From assembly GCA_002404095.1 (NCBI GenBank), contig DHJA01000193.1, positions 6,760 to 22,136 of the forward strand: 15,377 nt of DNA, read 5' to 3'. Position numbers and translations under genes: made by a program. This DNA is from Planctomycetaceae bacterium UBA4732. Lineage in GTDB: Bacteria > Planctomycetota > Planctomycetia > Gemmatales > Gemmataceae. The notes beneath the pieces are model-generated. The model was given only the letters and a program-made list of their open reading frames with translations. It was not told where the DNA came from and searched no databases. This document shows positions 6,884-14,333 of this stretch, piece by piece (the first letter of the stretch is position 1; every line of letters starts with the position of its first letter).

Positions 6884-9800
6884 ATGTCCAAGCCAGAATT
6901 GGAACCATCGTCGCAGACCCTGGAATCGCCGCCTTCCGCCCCGCCTTCGGAGCAGACCGCGTATCAGGCTCCCAGCGCGCCGGCGCTTGACCCAACCGGC
7001 CTCCAGCCTTCCGCCGCGCCGACGGACCATCACGCCTTCACCCCCGCCACCGGCGACGGTGGCACGATCGCGCAAGCGGCCCCGTCGGCGTCGGCGCTGG
7101 TGGCCGCGCCGTCGATGATCCGTGTGCCGGGCTATGAAATCCTCGGCGAACTGGGCCGCGGCGGTATGGGCGTCGTCTACAAAGCCCGCCAGCTCGGCCT
7201 TAATCGGCTCGTCGCCATCAAGATGATTTTGTCCGGGGATTACGCCGCCGCCGGCGACCTGGCCCGTTTCCGCCTGGAGGCCGAGGCGGTCGCCAAACTT
7301 CAGCATCCCAATATCGTTCAGGTCTATGCGATCGACGAAGTGGATGGGAAGCCCTATTTCTGCCTGGAATTCGTGAACGGGGGGCCGCTCCAAAAGAAGT
7401 TCGCCGGCAATCCGCAGCCGCCTCGCCAAGCCGCCCATTTGATAGAGAAATTGGCCGAAGCGATGGAGTACGCCCACCAGCGCCACATCGTTCACCGCGA
7501 CCTCAAGCCGGCCAACGTCCTCCTGACGGAGACCGGCGACCCCAAAGTGGCCGACTTCGGCCTGGCCAAGAGATTGGATGAACAGGACAGCCAGACGCAG
7601 ACAGGTTCCATTCTGGGTACGCCGAGTTACATGGCGCCGGAGCAGGCCCAAGGCAATACCCGCGACGTCGGCCCCGGCGCCGACATCTATTCTCTCGGCG
7701 CCATTCTCTACGAAGCGCTGGTGGGCCGGCCGCCGTTCAAGGGCGAGACCGTTCTCGACACGCTGGAGCTGGTGCGCTCCCAGGAGCCGGTGTCGCCGTC
7801 ACGGCTCCAGCCCAAGATTCCACGCGATTTGGAGACGATTTGCCTCAAATGTTTGCAGAAGGATCCGAAAAATCGCTATCTCAGCTCCGGCGCCCTGGCC
7901 GAAGACCTGCGGCGTTTCCGGAAGGGCGAGCCGATTCTCGCCCGGCCGACGCCGGCATGGGAGCGCGCCTGGAAATGGGCCAGGCGCCGGCCGTTGGCCG
8001 CAGCCCTTGTCGGCGTCAGCATCCTGTTCGCGCTAAGTCTCGCCGTGGGCGGCGTGGCCTTCGGCAAGTATGAGCAATTGCAAGTCGCGGAAAAAGGGCG
8101 GCTGATGGACAACGAAAAACGGGCGCATGAGCGGGCCGAACATAACTTTGATAGCGCCCGTTCGGCCGTCGATGAAATGTTGACCTCGGTTGGCCAGCAA
8201 AGGCTGGCTTATGAGCCGCGCATGGAGAAAGTCCGCCGGGATTTATTGACTAAAGCGCTGCGCTTTCAAGAGCGGTTCCTGAAGGAAAAGAGCGACGACC
8301 CAGAGATACGCGACGAGACCGGCCGCGCCTATGCGCGCGTGGGCGATATCCAGGAAATGCTCGGTGAACACGAGGCCGCGGAGCTATCCTACGGCTCTGG
8401 CCGGACGTTTTTAGCGGAGTTGAACACGCAATTTCCGACCAACGTGCGCTACTGTCAAGACCTAGCGACGTGCGTGAACAACCTGGGCCAGTTGCTCAAA
8501 AGCGCCGGCCGCACGCCCGAAGCGGAGCAGGCGCTGCGCGAGGCGCTGGGACTGCGGCAGAAGCTGGCGGACGAACAGCACGACGAGGAAGACCGACGCG
8601 AACTGGCGACCGTCGCCGACAACCTTGGCGTCCTGCTGTTGGGCGAAGGTCGGTACGCGGAAGCGGATACGCTCCTGCAGCAATCCGTCGGCCTCTTTGA
8701 CGAGTTGGCCGCCGCTTCGACGGAACCGGCCTACCAACAAAACTTGGCGCGCGGCCGCAATAATCTGGGCCTCCTGCTGGCCGCCGTCGGTCGGCCCGAC
8801 GAGGCGGAGCAGACTTTCCGCCAGGCGCTCGACGTCCTCAGCGGCCTGGCGAAAAATTACCCCAACGTGCCCGACTACCGGCAAGAGTTGGCCGTCAGCT
8901 ACAACCACCTGGGCAACCTGTGGCGCGACACCAATCCAGCAAAATCGGAAAGCTTTTATCTGCAATCGCTCGGCCTGCGCGATCGTCTTGTCGCCGATTT
9001 TCCCACGACGCCGATCTACCGGCAGGAGCAAGCGGCCAGCTACCACAGCCTCGGCTTCGTGCGCCAGGCGGCCGGCCGTGGTGAGGAGGCGGAAAAAGCC
9101 TACGGCCAGGCTCTGACCATCGAGGAGAAGCTGGCCGCCGATTATCCCTCCGTGCCCGATTACTCCTTTGAATTGGCCGGCAGCTACAACAACCGCGGCA
9201 TCCTCCTGCAAACCACCCATCGCCTGCCGGAAGCCGAAAAGGTATACGGCAAGGCGCTGACCTTGCTCGAAAAGCTGGCCGCCAAGCACCCGGAATCGCC
9301 CGCTTATCAGCAGGAACTGGCCAGCGCCCAACAGAACCTGGGCGTGTTATATCAGACGACAAACCGTAGCGAAAAAGCAGAAAAAGCACTTCGCCGGGCG
9401 GTTGAGTTGCGCCGCCAGCTGGTCGAGCGCTTTCCGAAGGCGCCGATTTATCAAAAGGTTCTGGCCAGTGGGCAATTCAATCTCGGCGTTCTCTGGCACA
9501 TGAACGGCAAACTGCCGGAAGCGGAGGCGTGTTACCGCGACGCCGTGGACCGGTTCACAAAGCTGGCGGACCAATTCCCGGCCGTTCCCGATTATCGTCA
9601 TCTGCAAGCCGACGGGCTGAAAAACCTAGGGAGCTTGCTCCAGGCCACGAACCATCCCCAGGAAGCGGAGAAAGACTGGCGCGAGGGGATAGAACTCTTG
9701 ACGCAGTTGAAGAACGAACAGCCCGCCGTCCCCGCCTATCGTCAAGAACTGGCCCGCATCCTAGACGCACTCGGCACCTTCCTCGCGTCCAGCAATCGCG

Positions 9801-10495
9801 GGTCGGAAGCGGAAAAGGCATGGGATCAGGCGCGGGATGTGCAAGAAAATTTGGTGAAAGACTTCCCTTCAAACGCCGTTTACAGGCAGGAATTAGCGCG
9901 GTATCAAAACAATCTTGGCGTCCTATACAGTCAGGGCGGCCGGCTCGTCCAGGCGGAGAGGAGCTATCGGCAGTCTGTACAGCAATTGGAGGAACTGGTA
10001 AAAGCCAGTCCCGACGTGGTCGTTTATTGGCAAGACCTTATTGGATCGTATACCAATCTCATTAGTTTACTAACAGTGACCGCCGCCTCATCCGAAGAAG
10101 TCGAGAAAGACTGGCGCCGGGTGGTGGAACTGCGGGAGAAGCTGGTTGTCGTTTACCCTCAAACAGCCGAGTTGCAAAGCGAACTAGGTGTTGCCCTAGG
10201 CGGGTTGGCCGGCCTTCGCGAGGTCGCCAAAAAACCCGAGGCTCGCCAACTCCTGGAAGAGGCCGTGCGGCGGCAGCAAACCGCGGCTGGCCTTGCCGAG
10301 AAGGACGAGAAACTCCCACAGGCGGAGCGCGTGAAACTGGTAAACGGCTACGCCGACCGGGCAATCGCACTGATTCGGCAAGCCGTAGCGCACGGCTTAA
10401 TGGATGCCGCCGCCTTGCAGAGGACGGCGGATTTCGAACCGCTGCGGTCGCGCGAAGACTTCAAGAAGATCGCGGCGGAGCTGCAAAAGAAGTAA
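6884..10495 (+). CDS. Membrane-anchored Ser/Thr protein kinase with a long TPR domain
   Basis: A 1203-residue protein. Residues 1-80 are Pro/Ala/Ser-rich and probably disordered. A complete Hanks-type kinase domain follows at about 84-348: glycine loop GRGGMG (91-96), Lys113 in AIK, HRDLKPAN (204-211, catalytic Asp206), DFG (224-226), APE (251-253). One membrane helix lies at 370-393 after a positively charged WKWARRRP stretch, then a charged linker. Residues about 485-1080 hold roughly 13 TPR-like units with a strict 47-48-residue period (NNLGxLL...GR..EAE..Y..AL.L...L......P..Y..ELA). The protein ends with the planctomycete-type PLRSREDFKK motif. With this topology the TPR part would lie across the membrane from the kinase and could sense partners. 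No good ribosome-binding site is seen before the ATG. It appears to be a single-gene unit. Confidence 0.95.
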   Translation: MSKPELEPSSQTLESPPSAPPSEQTAYQAPSAPALDPTGLQPSAAPTDHHAFTPATGDGGTIAQAAPSASALVAAPSMIRVPGYEILGELGRGGMGVVYKARQLGLNRLVAIKMILSGDYAAAGDLARFRLEAEAVAKLQHPNIVQVYAIDEVDGKPYFCLEFVNGGPLQKKFAGNPQPPRQAAHLIEKLAEAMEYAHQRHIVHRDLKPANVLLTETGDPKVADFGLAKRLDEQDSQTQTGSILGTPSYMAPEQAQGNTRDVGPGADIYSLGAILYEALVGRPPFKGETVLDTLELVRSQEPVSPSRLQPKIPRDLETICLKCLQKDPKNRYLSSGALAEDLRRFRKGEPILARPTPAWERAWKWARRRPLAAALVGVSILFALSLAVGGVAFGKYEQLQVAEKGRLMDNEKRAHERAEHNFDSARSAVDEMLTSVGQQRLAYEPRMEKVRRDLLTKALRFQERFLKEKSDDPEIRDETGRAYARVGDIQEMLGEHEAAELSYGSGRTFLAELNTQFPTNVRYCQDLATCVNNLGQLLKSAGRTPEAEQALREALGLRQKLADEQHDEEDRRELATVADNLGVLLLGEGRYAEADTLLQQSVGLFDELAAASTEPAYQQNLARGRNNLGLLLAAVGRPDEAEQTFRQALDVLSGLAKNYPNVPDYRQELAVSYNHLGNLWRDTNPAKSESFYLQSLGLRDRLVADFPTTPIYRQEQAASYHSLGFVRQAAGRGEEAEKAYGQALTIEEKLAADYPSVPDYSFELAGSYNNRGILLQTTHRLPEAEKVYGKALTLLEKLAAKHPESPAYQQELASAQQNLGVLYQTTNRSEKAEKALRRAVELRRQLVERFPKAPIYQKVLASGQFNLGVLWHMNGKLPEAEACYRDAVDRFTKLADQFPAVPDYRHLQADGLKNLGSLLQATNHPQEAEKDWREGIELLTQLKNEQPAVPAYRQELARILDALGTFLASSNRGSEAEKAWDQARDVQENLVKDFPSNAVYRQELARYQNNLGVLYSQGGRLVQAERSYRQSVQQLEELVKASPDVVVYWQDLIGSYTNLISLLTVTAASSEEVEKDWRRVVELREKLVVVYPQTAELQSELGVALGGLAGLREVAKKPEARQLLEEAVRRQQTAAGLAEKDEKLPQAERVKLVNGYADRAIALIRQAVAHGLMDAAALQRTADFEPLRSREDFKKIAAELQKK

Positions 10496-10499
10496 GAAC

Positions 10500-10632
10500 C
10501 TCTCCGGAAAGAATGGCCACAGATGAACACAGATGAAGAGCAAGAGAGGCAAAACGCGATGTTTTCCGGCGATCCTGACGCCTCTTTCCTTATCTGTGTT
10601 CATCTGTGGCTGCTTCTTTGCATTCCGGAGAG
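10500..10632. repeat. Inverted-repeat element of the CACAGATGAACACAGAT type
   Basis: A structured non-coding unit starting five bases after the kinase stop. The 19-mer GCCACAGATGAACACAGAT (10516-10534) is repeated perfectly in inverse at 10592-10610. An outer inverted pair, CTCTCCGGA (10500-10508) with TCCGGAGAG (10624-10632), frames it, and a small hairpin AAAAC/GTTTT (10551-10555, 10561-10565) sits in the centre. I recognise this arm as a sequence that recurs in planctomycete and other genomes and yields spurious small proteins containing CVHLW. It may serve as a terminator for the kinase transcript or be a non-autonomous mobile repeat. No flanking duplication is seen. Confidence 0.75.
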
Positions 10633-11027
10633 CCTTTTGAGCTTCGGGTCCAGGAGCCGATGTGGTACGCCGTCGAATTATAGTCCACTTGGTCGTCCCA
10701 GCCCAATCCTTGCCGGATGCGGCGGGTGTACCCGAAGCTGACCGTGCCGAAGTTTCCCAACAAAAAGTTGGTCTCCTGATTGACGGCCTGCCCGATCCAA
10801 TCGTTGCGCCAGGTGGTCTGCGGGGCGAAGTCAGTCGGCGCGCTGGGGCTAAAGGAGGTCAGCAGCAGCGAGCCGGCGTCTTGATCGAAGAACAGTTGAC
10901 GATTGCCGGCCTTGTCGCGGGCGGCGGCGGCGCTCTGGAGGCGTTCGAGCAGCGGCCCGACGAGCCGGAAATACTTCAGGCCGCGGAGGTCTTTGTCACA
11001 GACGTCTGCGCGGCATGGCTGCCCCAT
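10590..11027 (-). pseudogene. Truncated IS4-like transposase fused in frame to an unrelated fragment
   Basis: A 145-codon open frame that looks like a chimera. Residues 1 to about 60 (DLRGLKYFRLVGPLLERL, then ARDKAGNRQLFFDQ and LLLTSFSP) resemble the N-terminal part of IS4-family transposases common in planctomycetes, in which this segment is followed by a Leu-rich block and a long DDE catalytic domain. None of that follows. From about residue 62 (near 10845) the sequence changes to an aromatic, Asn/Gly-rich stretch (TTWRNDWIGQAVNQETNF, YTRRIRQGLGWDDQ, DYNSTAYHIG) that I do not recognise. It has the flavour of an outer-membrane or secreted protein's C-terminal part. The last codons run into the inverted-repeat element at 10592-10632. 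I read it as the remains of an insertion and deletion, not a working gene. The IS4 link comes from memory of the family. Confidence 0.6.
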
Positions 11028-11212
11028 GGGGTTCTCCGCCTACCGGGCCATAACAACTGCGAAGAACCATGCGCAAAAAGCGTGCCGGGCGTAAGGAAAA
11101 AATCGCGGGGATCTCGGAAAAAATACTCGCCTCCGACCAGCTCGTCCAGGAAGCAAGAAGTGAGCCGAATACTATTGGTTCCTGACACATTTTCCTTCCC
11201 CAGTCGATCATC
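11028..11212. other. Non-coding flank of the transposase remnant
   Basis: These 185 bases lie between the start of the transposase remnant (minus strand) and the small plus-strand gene. Open frames here on both strands are short and not protein-like. By position it should be the left end of the old insertion sequence and its junction with the host gene region. TGTCAGGAACC on the minus strand (about 11183-11193) is a candidate end sequence, but no inverted partner remains to test it. No terminator or RNA gene was seen. Confidence 0.35.
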
Positions 11213-11563
11213 GTGTTCGAGAGCTGCGCCGAATCCAAAGGGATCACGGCGAGGATTACGGCGAAATTCCGCGTCGCGGACGAGGTGATAGCCGGCCGGC
11301 TGTCGTTGCTCCAGGCCGCCGCCGCCTTCCGGGATCTTGACGAGCGCTGGCCGCGTGCGGTGGCCCCGTGTTCCGGCTACCCCAACGCCTCAGTGGAAGA
11401 GGCTTACTGTCTTCACGTCATTGGGTATGTTGAAACGCAGGCGCCGTCGGATCGGGCCTCCGATTTGACGCGCCGCCTTCATGCGGAGTTGGATGCCAAG
11501 CTCCAGAACGGGACGCTGCGTTTGTCTCACTCGGAGGACGCCCCTTCGTCCGACGGCGATTAG
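11213..11563 (+). CDS. Small conserved protein preceding the ECF sigma gene
   Basis: A 116-residue protein if it starts at this GTG. Residues about 18-48 (FRVADEVIAGRLSLLQAAAAFRDLDERWPR) form a helical, HTH-like segment. An ASVEEAYCLHVIGYV segment and an RRLHAELDAKLQNGTLRL tail follow. I recall this pattern from small planctomycete proteins encoded beside ECF sigma genes; no function is known to me. It has no membrane segment or signal. The start is uncertain: no ribosome-binding site precedes the GTG, and the region just upstream is an insertion-sequence remnant, so the original N-terminus and promoter may be lost. It ends 104 bases before the sigma gene on the same strand. It could be a regulator of that sigma factor, an inference from position only. 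Confidence 0.6.
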   Translation: MFESCAESKGITARITAKFRVADEVIAGRLSLLQAAAAFRDLDERWPRAVAPCSGYPNASVEEAYCLHVIGYVETQAPSDRASDLTRRLHAELDAKLQNGTLRLSHSEDAPSSDGD

Positions 11564-11575
11564 GGCGCGCGAACG

Positions 11576-11602
11576 TCTTTTTTAACAGGCTGAAAAAAAA
11601 GA
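11576..11602. terminator. A/T-rich hairpin between the small gene and the sigma gene
   Basis: TCTTTTTT (11576-11583) pairs with AAAAAAGA (11595-11602) around the loop containing AACAGGCTG. The stem is all A/T except at its base, so it is thermodynamically weak. It could be a poor bidirectional terminator or a remnant of a repeat whose AACAGGCTG core recurs in many genomes. A TATATA run follows at 11630-11635, ahead of the sigma gene. Confidence 0.3.
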
Positions 11603-11667
11603 TCGACGCGCGGCCCCCATTCGTCCCGGTATATATAGGAAGGCTAACGAAACGGGAGACCACCGGC

Positions 11668-12936
11668 GTGAAAACGGCCAGGGCGCAGATGATACTCGGC
11701 TGCCTGCGCAAAGCGCTACAGCCGCACAACGACGGCCTGACGGACGGTCAGCTATTGGGGCAGTTCGTCGCCCGCCGCGATGAGGCCGCCTTCGCAACGC
11801 TGGTGCGCCGGCACGGCCCGATGGTGTTCGGCGTCTGCCGCCGCATCCTCCGACATGCGCAAGACGCCGAGGACGCATTTCAAGCCACCTTTCTTGTCCT
11901 CGCCCGCAAGGCGTCTCGCGTGGCCGACCGTGAGGCGGTCGGCAGTTGGCTTTACGGCGTGGCCTACCGCGCCGCCCTTGAGGCGAGGGAATCGGGACTC
12001 CGACGCAAGGCTAAAGAAACTCAGGTCGAGGACATGCCGCACCCGCTCGTCATGCCGGAGGAAGGCCAGTCCGAACTGCTGGCGCAGCTGGACCGGGAGT
12101 TGGCCCGTTTGCCGGAGAAGTACCGAATCGCCGTGGTCCTGTGCGAGCTGGAGGGCCGCAGCCGCAAGGAGGCGGCGCGTCAACTCGGCCTGCCCGAAGG
12201 CACCCTGTCCAGCCGGCTGGCGATCGCCCGCAAGATGCTTGCCCGACGAATGGCCGGACACGGAGCGGCGGTCACGGGTGCGTCGCTGACGGCCCTGTTC
12301 ACATCCGAGGCGGGGGCGGCGTGTGTACCCGGCGCTCTGGTGATATCCACAGTCCGGGCGGCGGGCGGAGTTGTCTCCGCCGGCGTCGTCGCCCTTGCGG
12401 AAGGAGTGTTGAAAGCCATGTTGTTGACCAAGATCAAGGCCGCGGCCCTAGTGCTATTGCTGGCCGCTTCGGTCGGGGCGGTCGGTCTAACCTACCGGAC
12501 GGCGACCGCGCAGACGGGGCCAGGGCCGCAGTCGGCGGCCGAGGCGCAGGAGTTGGCCAGTCAGCCGCAGACGACGGCGAAAGCCGCGACGGCGGAAAAG
12601 TACGACCTGGAGTCGCTGCGGCTGGAGGTCGAGGCGCTGCGAGCGAGCCTGCAAGCGACCCGGGAACGGGTCAAAGCGTTGGAGGCAAAGGAACAGGCCC
12701 AGAAAGGTCCGACCAACCCTGACTTCACCGCAGTAACGTTGCGTTTAGGTTCGGAGTTTACTACACGTCTTACACGAGAAGAGGACGCGGCGGACCCGAC
12801 GGCAGAGATCGAGAAGGCGGCGAAGATGCTGCGCAAAAATCCCAAGGACAAAGAAGCGTTGGAAGCATTAGACCGGGCGGTTAAGCAGTTGAAGCGCCTC
12901 ACTGTGCCGAAGCCAACGAAGGAATCGAAGCATTAA
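11668..12936 (+). CDS. ECF RNA polymerase sigma factor with transmembrane and coiled-coil extension
   Basis: A 422-residue sigma factor, about twice the usual ECF length. Region 2 lies at about residues 27-105 (DGQLLGQFVARRDEAAFATL, GVCRRILRHAQDAEDAFQATFLVLAR, SWLYGVAYRAALEAR). Region 4 lies at about 135-195 (LPEKYRIAVVLCELEGRSRKEAA, then LGLPEGTLSSRLAIARKML). After an Ala/Gly/Val-rich linker there is one membrane helix at 256-275 (KAAALVLLLAASVGAVGLTY). A Gln/Ala-rich spacer, a heptad-rich coiled coil at about 311-346 and a lysine-rich tail follow, predicted to be on the other side of the membrane. This planctomycete architecture fuses a sensor or anti-sigma-like anchor to the sigma factor. 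The start is GTG with GGGAG nine bases before it. A TATATA box at 11630-11635 may belong to its promoter. The signal it senses is unknown. Confidence 0.93.
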   Translation: MKTARAQMILGCLRKALQPHNDGLTDGQLLGQFVARRDEAAFATLVRRHGPMVFGVCRRILRHAQDAEDAFQATFLVLARKASRVADREAVGSWLYGVAYRAALEARESGLRRKAKETQVEDMPHPLVMPEEGQSELLAQLDRELARLPEKYRIAVVLCELEGRSRKEAARQLGLPEGTLSSRLAIARKMLARRMAGHGAAVTGASLTALFTSEAGAACVPGALVISTVRAAGGVVSAGVVALAEGVLKAMLLTKIKAAALVLLLAASVGAVGLTYRTATAQTGPGPQSAAEAQELASQPQTTAKAATAEKYDLESLRLEVEALRASLQATRERVKALEAKEQAQKGPTNPDFTAVTLRLGSEFTTRLTREEDAADPTAEIEKAAKMLRKNPKDKEALEALDRAVKQLKRLTVPKPTKESKH

Positions 12937-12954
12937 GAGTCACTAACTTTATGG

Positions 12955-13090
12955 GCGAACGGCCGGCGTAAGCCGGCTGGTGCAGGATGCGGTCGCTGAT
13001 AGCATCCTGTAACGGCCGGCGTAAGCCGGCTGGTGCAGGATGCGGTCGCTGATAGCATCCTGTACCAGCCGGCTTACGCCGGCCGTTCGC
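12955..13090. repeat. Tandem-plus-inverted palindromic repeat between convergent genes
   Basis: A 53-base unit occurs twice in perfect tandem (12958-13010 and 13011-13063), followed by an inverted partial copy of its first 24 bases (13064-13087). Unit 2 plus the inverted copy form a hairpin: a 24-base-pair stem, one mismatch, an inner CAGGATGC/GCATCCTG stem (13036-13043, 13055-13062) and an 11-base loop. Each unit also holds CCGGC-GTAA-GCCGG, a stem closed by a GNRA-type tetraloop when transcribed. The outer arms extend to 27 bases (12955-12981 with 13064-13090). It probably ends transcription from both sides. It contains no protein-like frame and no array of distinct spacers. Confidence 0.85.
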
Positions 13091-13105
13091 CATTTGTTAC
13101 AGCCG

Positions 13106-14215
13106 TCACGTCTTGATCGGCGTCACATTCTGTATGTCCAAAAGCCGTGACAAAAGCACCGAAGACTCGCGGTTCGTCAACAATAGTTTGGTGATCTCGT
13201 GATATTCATCGTCCAGCAGCTTCATCTCGGATTGTAGCGCGCGGTACTTGTCGCGATTCGTTTCCAGGCGCCGGCCCGCGTCGGCCAATTCCTGCGCCTT
13301 CTCGCGGAAACGGATCAGCAGCAATCCCGGATCGATCTCCGGCTCCGGTTTGAAGGATGACAGTCTAGGGGTGGGCCGCGGCGCCGGCCCCGGCATAGTT
13401 TCGAGCGCGGCGCCGTCGGCGATCAAGGATTGGCCGCGCGCCGTCAGCGTGTAATTCATCACCACGTCGTTTTCGTCGAAGATTTTGGCGACGTAGCCAT
13501 GTTTAACGAGCCAGGCCAGAATCAACGACGTGGCGCGCAGCGGATGATTGCCCCAGTCGCACTCGCGGCGCAATACTTTCTTGAACGACAACGCATCGCG
13601 GCACCCCAGGCGCGACACCTTGTCCACAAAAGTCAGCACAAAACGGAGTTTCTCCGGGTGCCGTGTGACGCCGGCCAGGCTGTCGAGCGCCGGGGCCGGT
13701 TCAGCTTCCGCGGCGTCTTCCATGGGCACATGTGGAACGGCGTTGTCGCCGGGCAATAAGTCGCCGTTGAGGGGAACATCCTCGACGGACGGACCAAAGG
13801 GGGCCGGTGAGAGGATCGTCGGAATCGCGTCGTGCGTCATGGTTGGCTCCAAACCTTTTTTCCTATGCCCATTAGTGCGAACGAAGCGATTGAACGATTT
13901 AACGAGCGCCTTGAGCTGTTTGTAAACCGTTTCGGCGGCGTAGCCTGAGCCGTCGGGGATGAGCAGACTGACAAAGTGATCTACCGTGGCGTTAATGGAA
14001 GGCTTGACGCGAAGATAAATGACCCAGTGTTTGTAACCGACGACGCGGGCCGGCGGCGAGTCCCAACTACAATGGGCCGTCTTTTCCAACCGCGCCTCCC
14101 AGCGATAATCTTTGACAAACCCCGCTTTTTCCAGGAAGAGATCGAGAAATTCGGCGGCCTCGCCGGGACTACCAAATTGATGCGTCCCTCCCGTTTTCAC
14201 AACAACGGTCGGCAT
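13106..14215 (-). CDS. Unrecognised protein with a winged-helix-like middle and coiled-coil tail
   Basis: A 369-residue cytoplasmic-looking protein that I do not recognise. Three parts are visible. Residues 1-115 form a mixed alpha/beta N-terminal domain (TVVVKTGGTHQFGSPGEAAEFLD and HWVIYLRVKPSI). Residues 120-185 are a Pro/Ala/Glu-rich linker. Residues 186-268 are predicted winged-helix-like, with KLRFVLTFVDKV, SFKKVLRREC, LILAWLVKHGYVAKI and the wing-like VVMNYTLTARGQSLI, as in MarR-type or PCI-type folds. A Pro-rich hinge follows, then a long charged coiled coil at about 298-350 (RFREKAQELADAGRRLE to the KLLLTNRE segment). It could be a DNA-binding or scaffold protein; this is inference from secondary-structure pattern. 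It is divergent from the helicase gene and convergent with the sigma gene. No clear ribosome-binding site precedes the ATG. Confidence 0.75.
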   Translation of the reverse strand: MPTVVVKTGGTHQFGSPGEAAEFLDLFLEKAGFVKDYRWEARLEKTAHCSWDSPPARVVGYKHWVIYLRVKPSINATVDHFVSLLIPDGSGYAAETVYKQLKALVKSFNRFVRTNGHRKKGLEPTMTHDAIPTILSPAPFGPSVEDVPLNGDLLPGDNAVPHVPMEDAAEAEPAPALDSLAGVTRHPEKLRFVLTFVDKVSRLGCRDALSFKKVLRRECDWGNHPLRATSLILAWLVKHGYVAKIFDENDVVMNYTLTARGQSLIADGAALETMPGPAPRPTPRLSSFKPEPEIDPGLLLIRFREKAQELADAGRRLETNRDKYRALQSEMKLLDDEYHEITKLLLTNRESSVLLSRLLDIQNVTPIKT

Positions 14216-14333
14216 AGGTGGATTTGCTCGCTATAAGAAGGGCGTGATAGACTCTAAATCCGCGAGTGCGGGGGCGTGGTTCATGCTACCACAACCTGTT
14301 CGGCAGTCAACGAAACGCCGTAGTTCGGTTACA

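Noticed and set aside
6717..7118. A 133-codon plus-strand open frame overlapping the mobile element and the kinase N-terminus
   Set aside because: It starts inside the palindrome and continues as Arg/Pro-rich out-of-frame reading of the kinase's Pro/Ala-rich N-terminus.
8462..9331. A 289-codon open frame on the minus strand opposite the TPR region
   Set aside because: It is the antisense shadow of a strongly periodic coding sequence; its own repeats mirror the TPR period and it has no recognisable family motif.
10523..10741. Small open frames reading MNTD...CVHLW on both strands
   Set aside because: They are translations of the inverted repeat at 10500-10632, a known source of spurious protein predictions.
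10662..11288. A 208-codon plus-strand open frame across the transposase remnant
   Set aside because: Its composition is not protein-like and it lies opposite recognisable transposase-type sequence.
12958..13087. Repeats at 53-base spacing that might suggest a CRISPR array
   Set aside because: The two units are identical throughout, with no variable spacers, and the third copy is inverted; it is a tandem/inverted palindrome.
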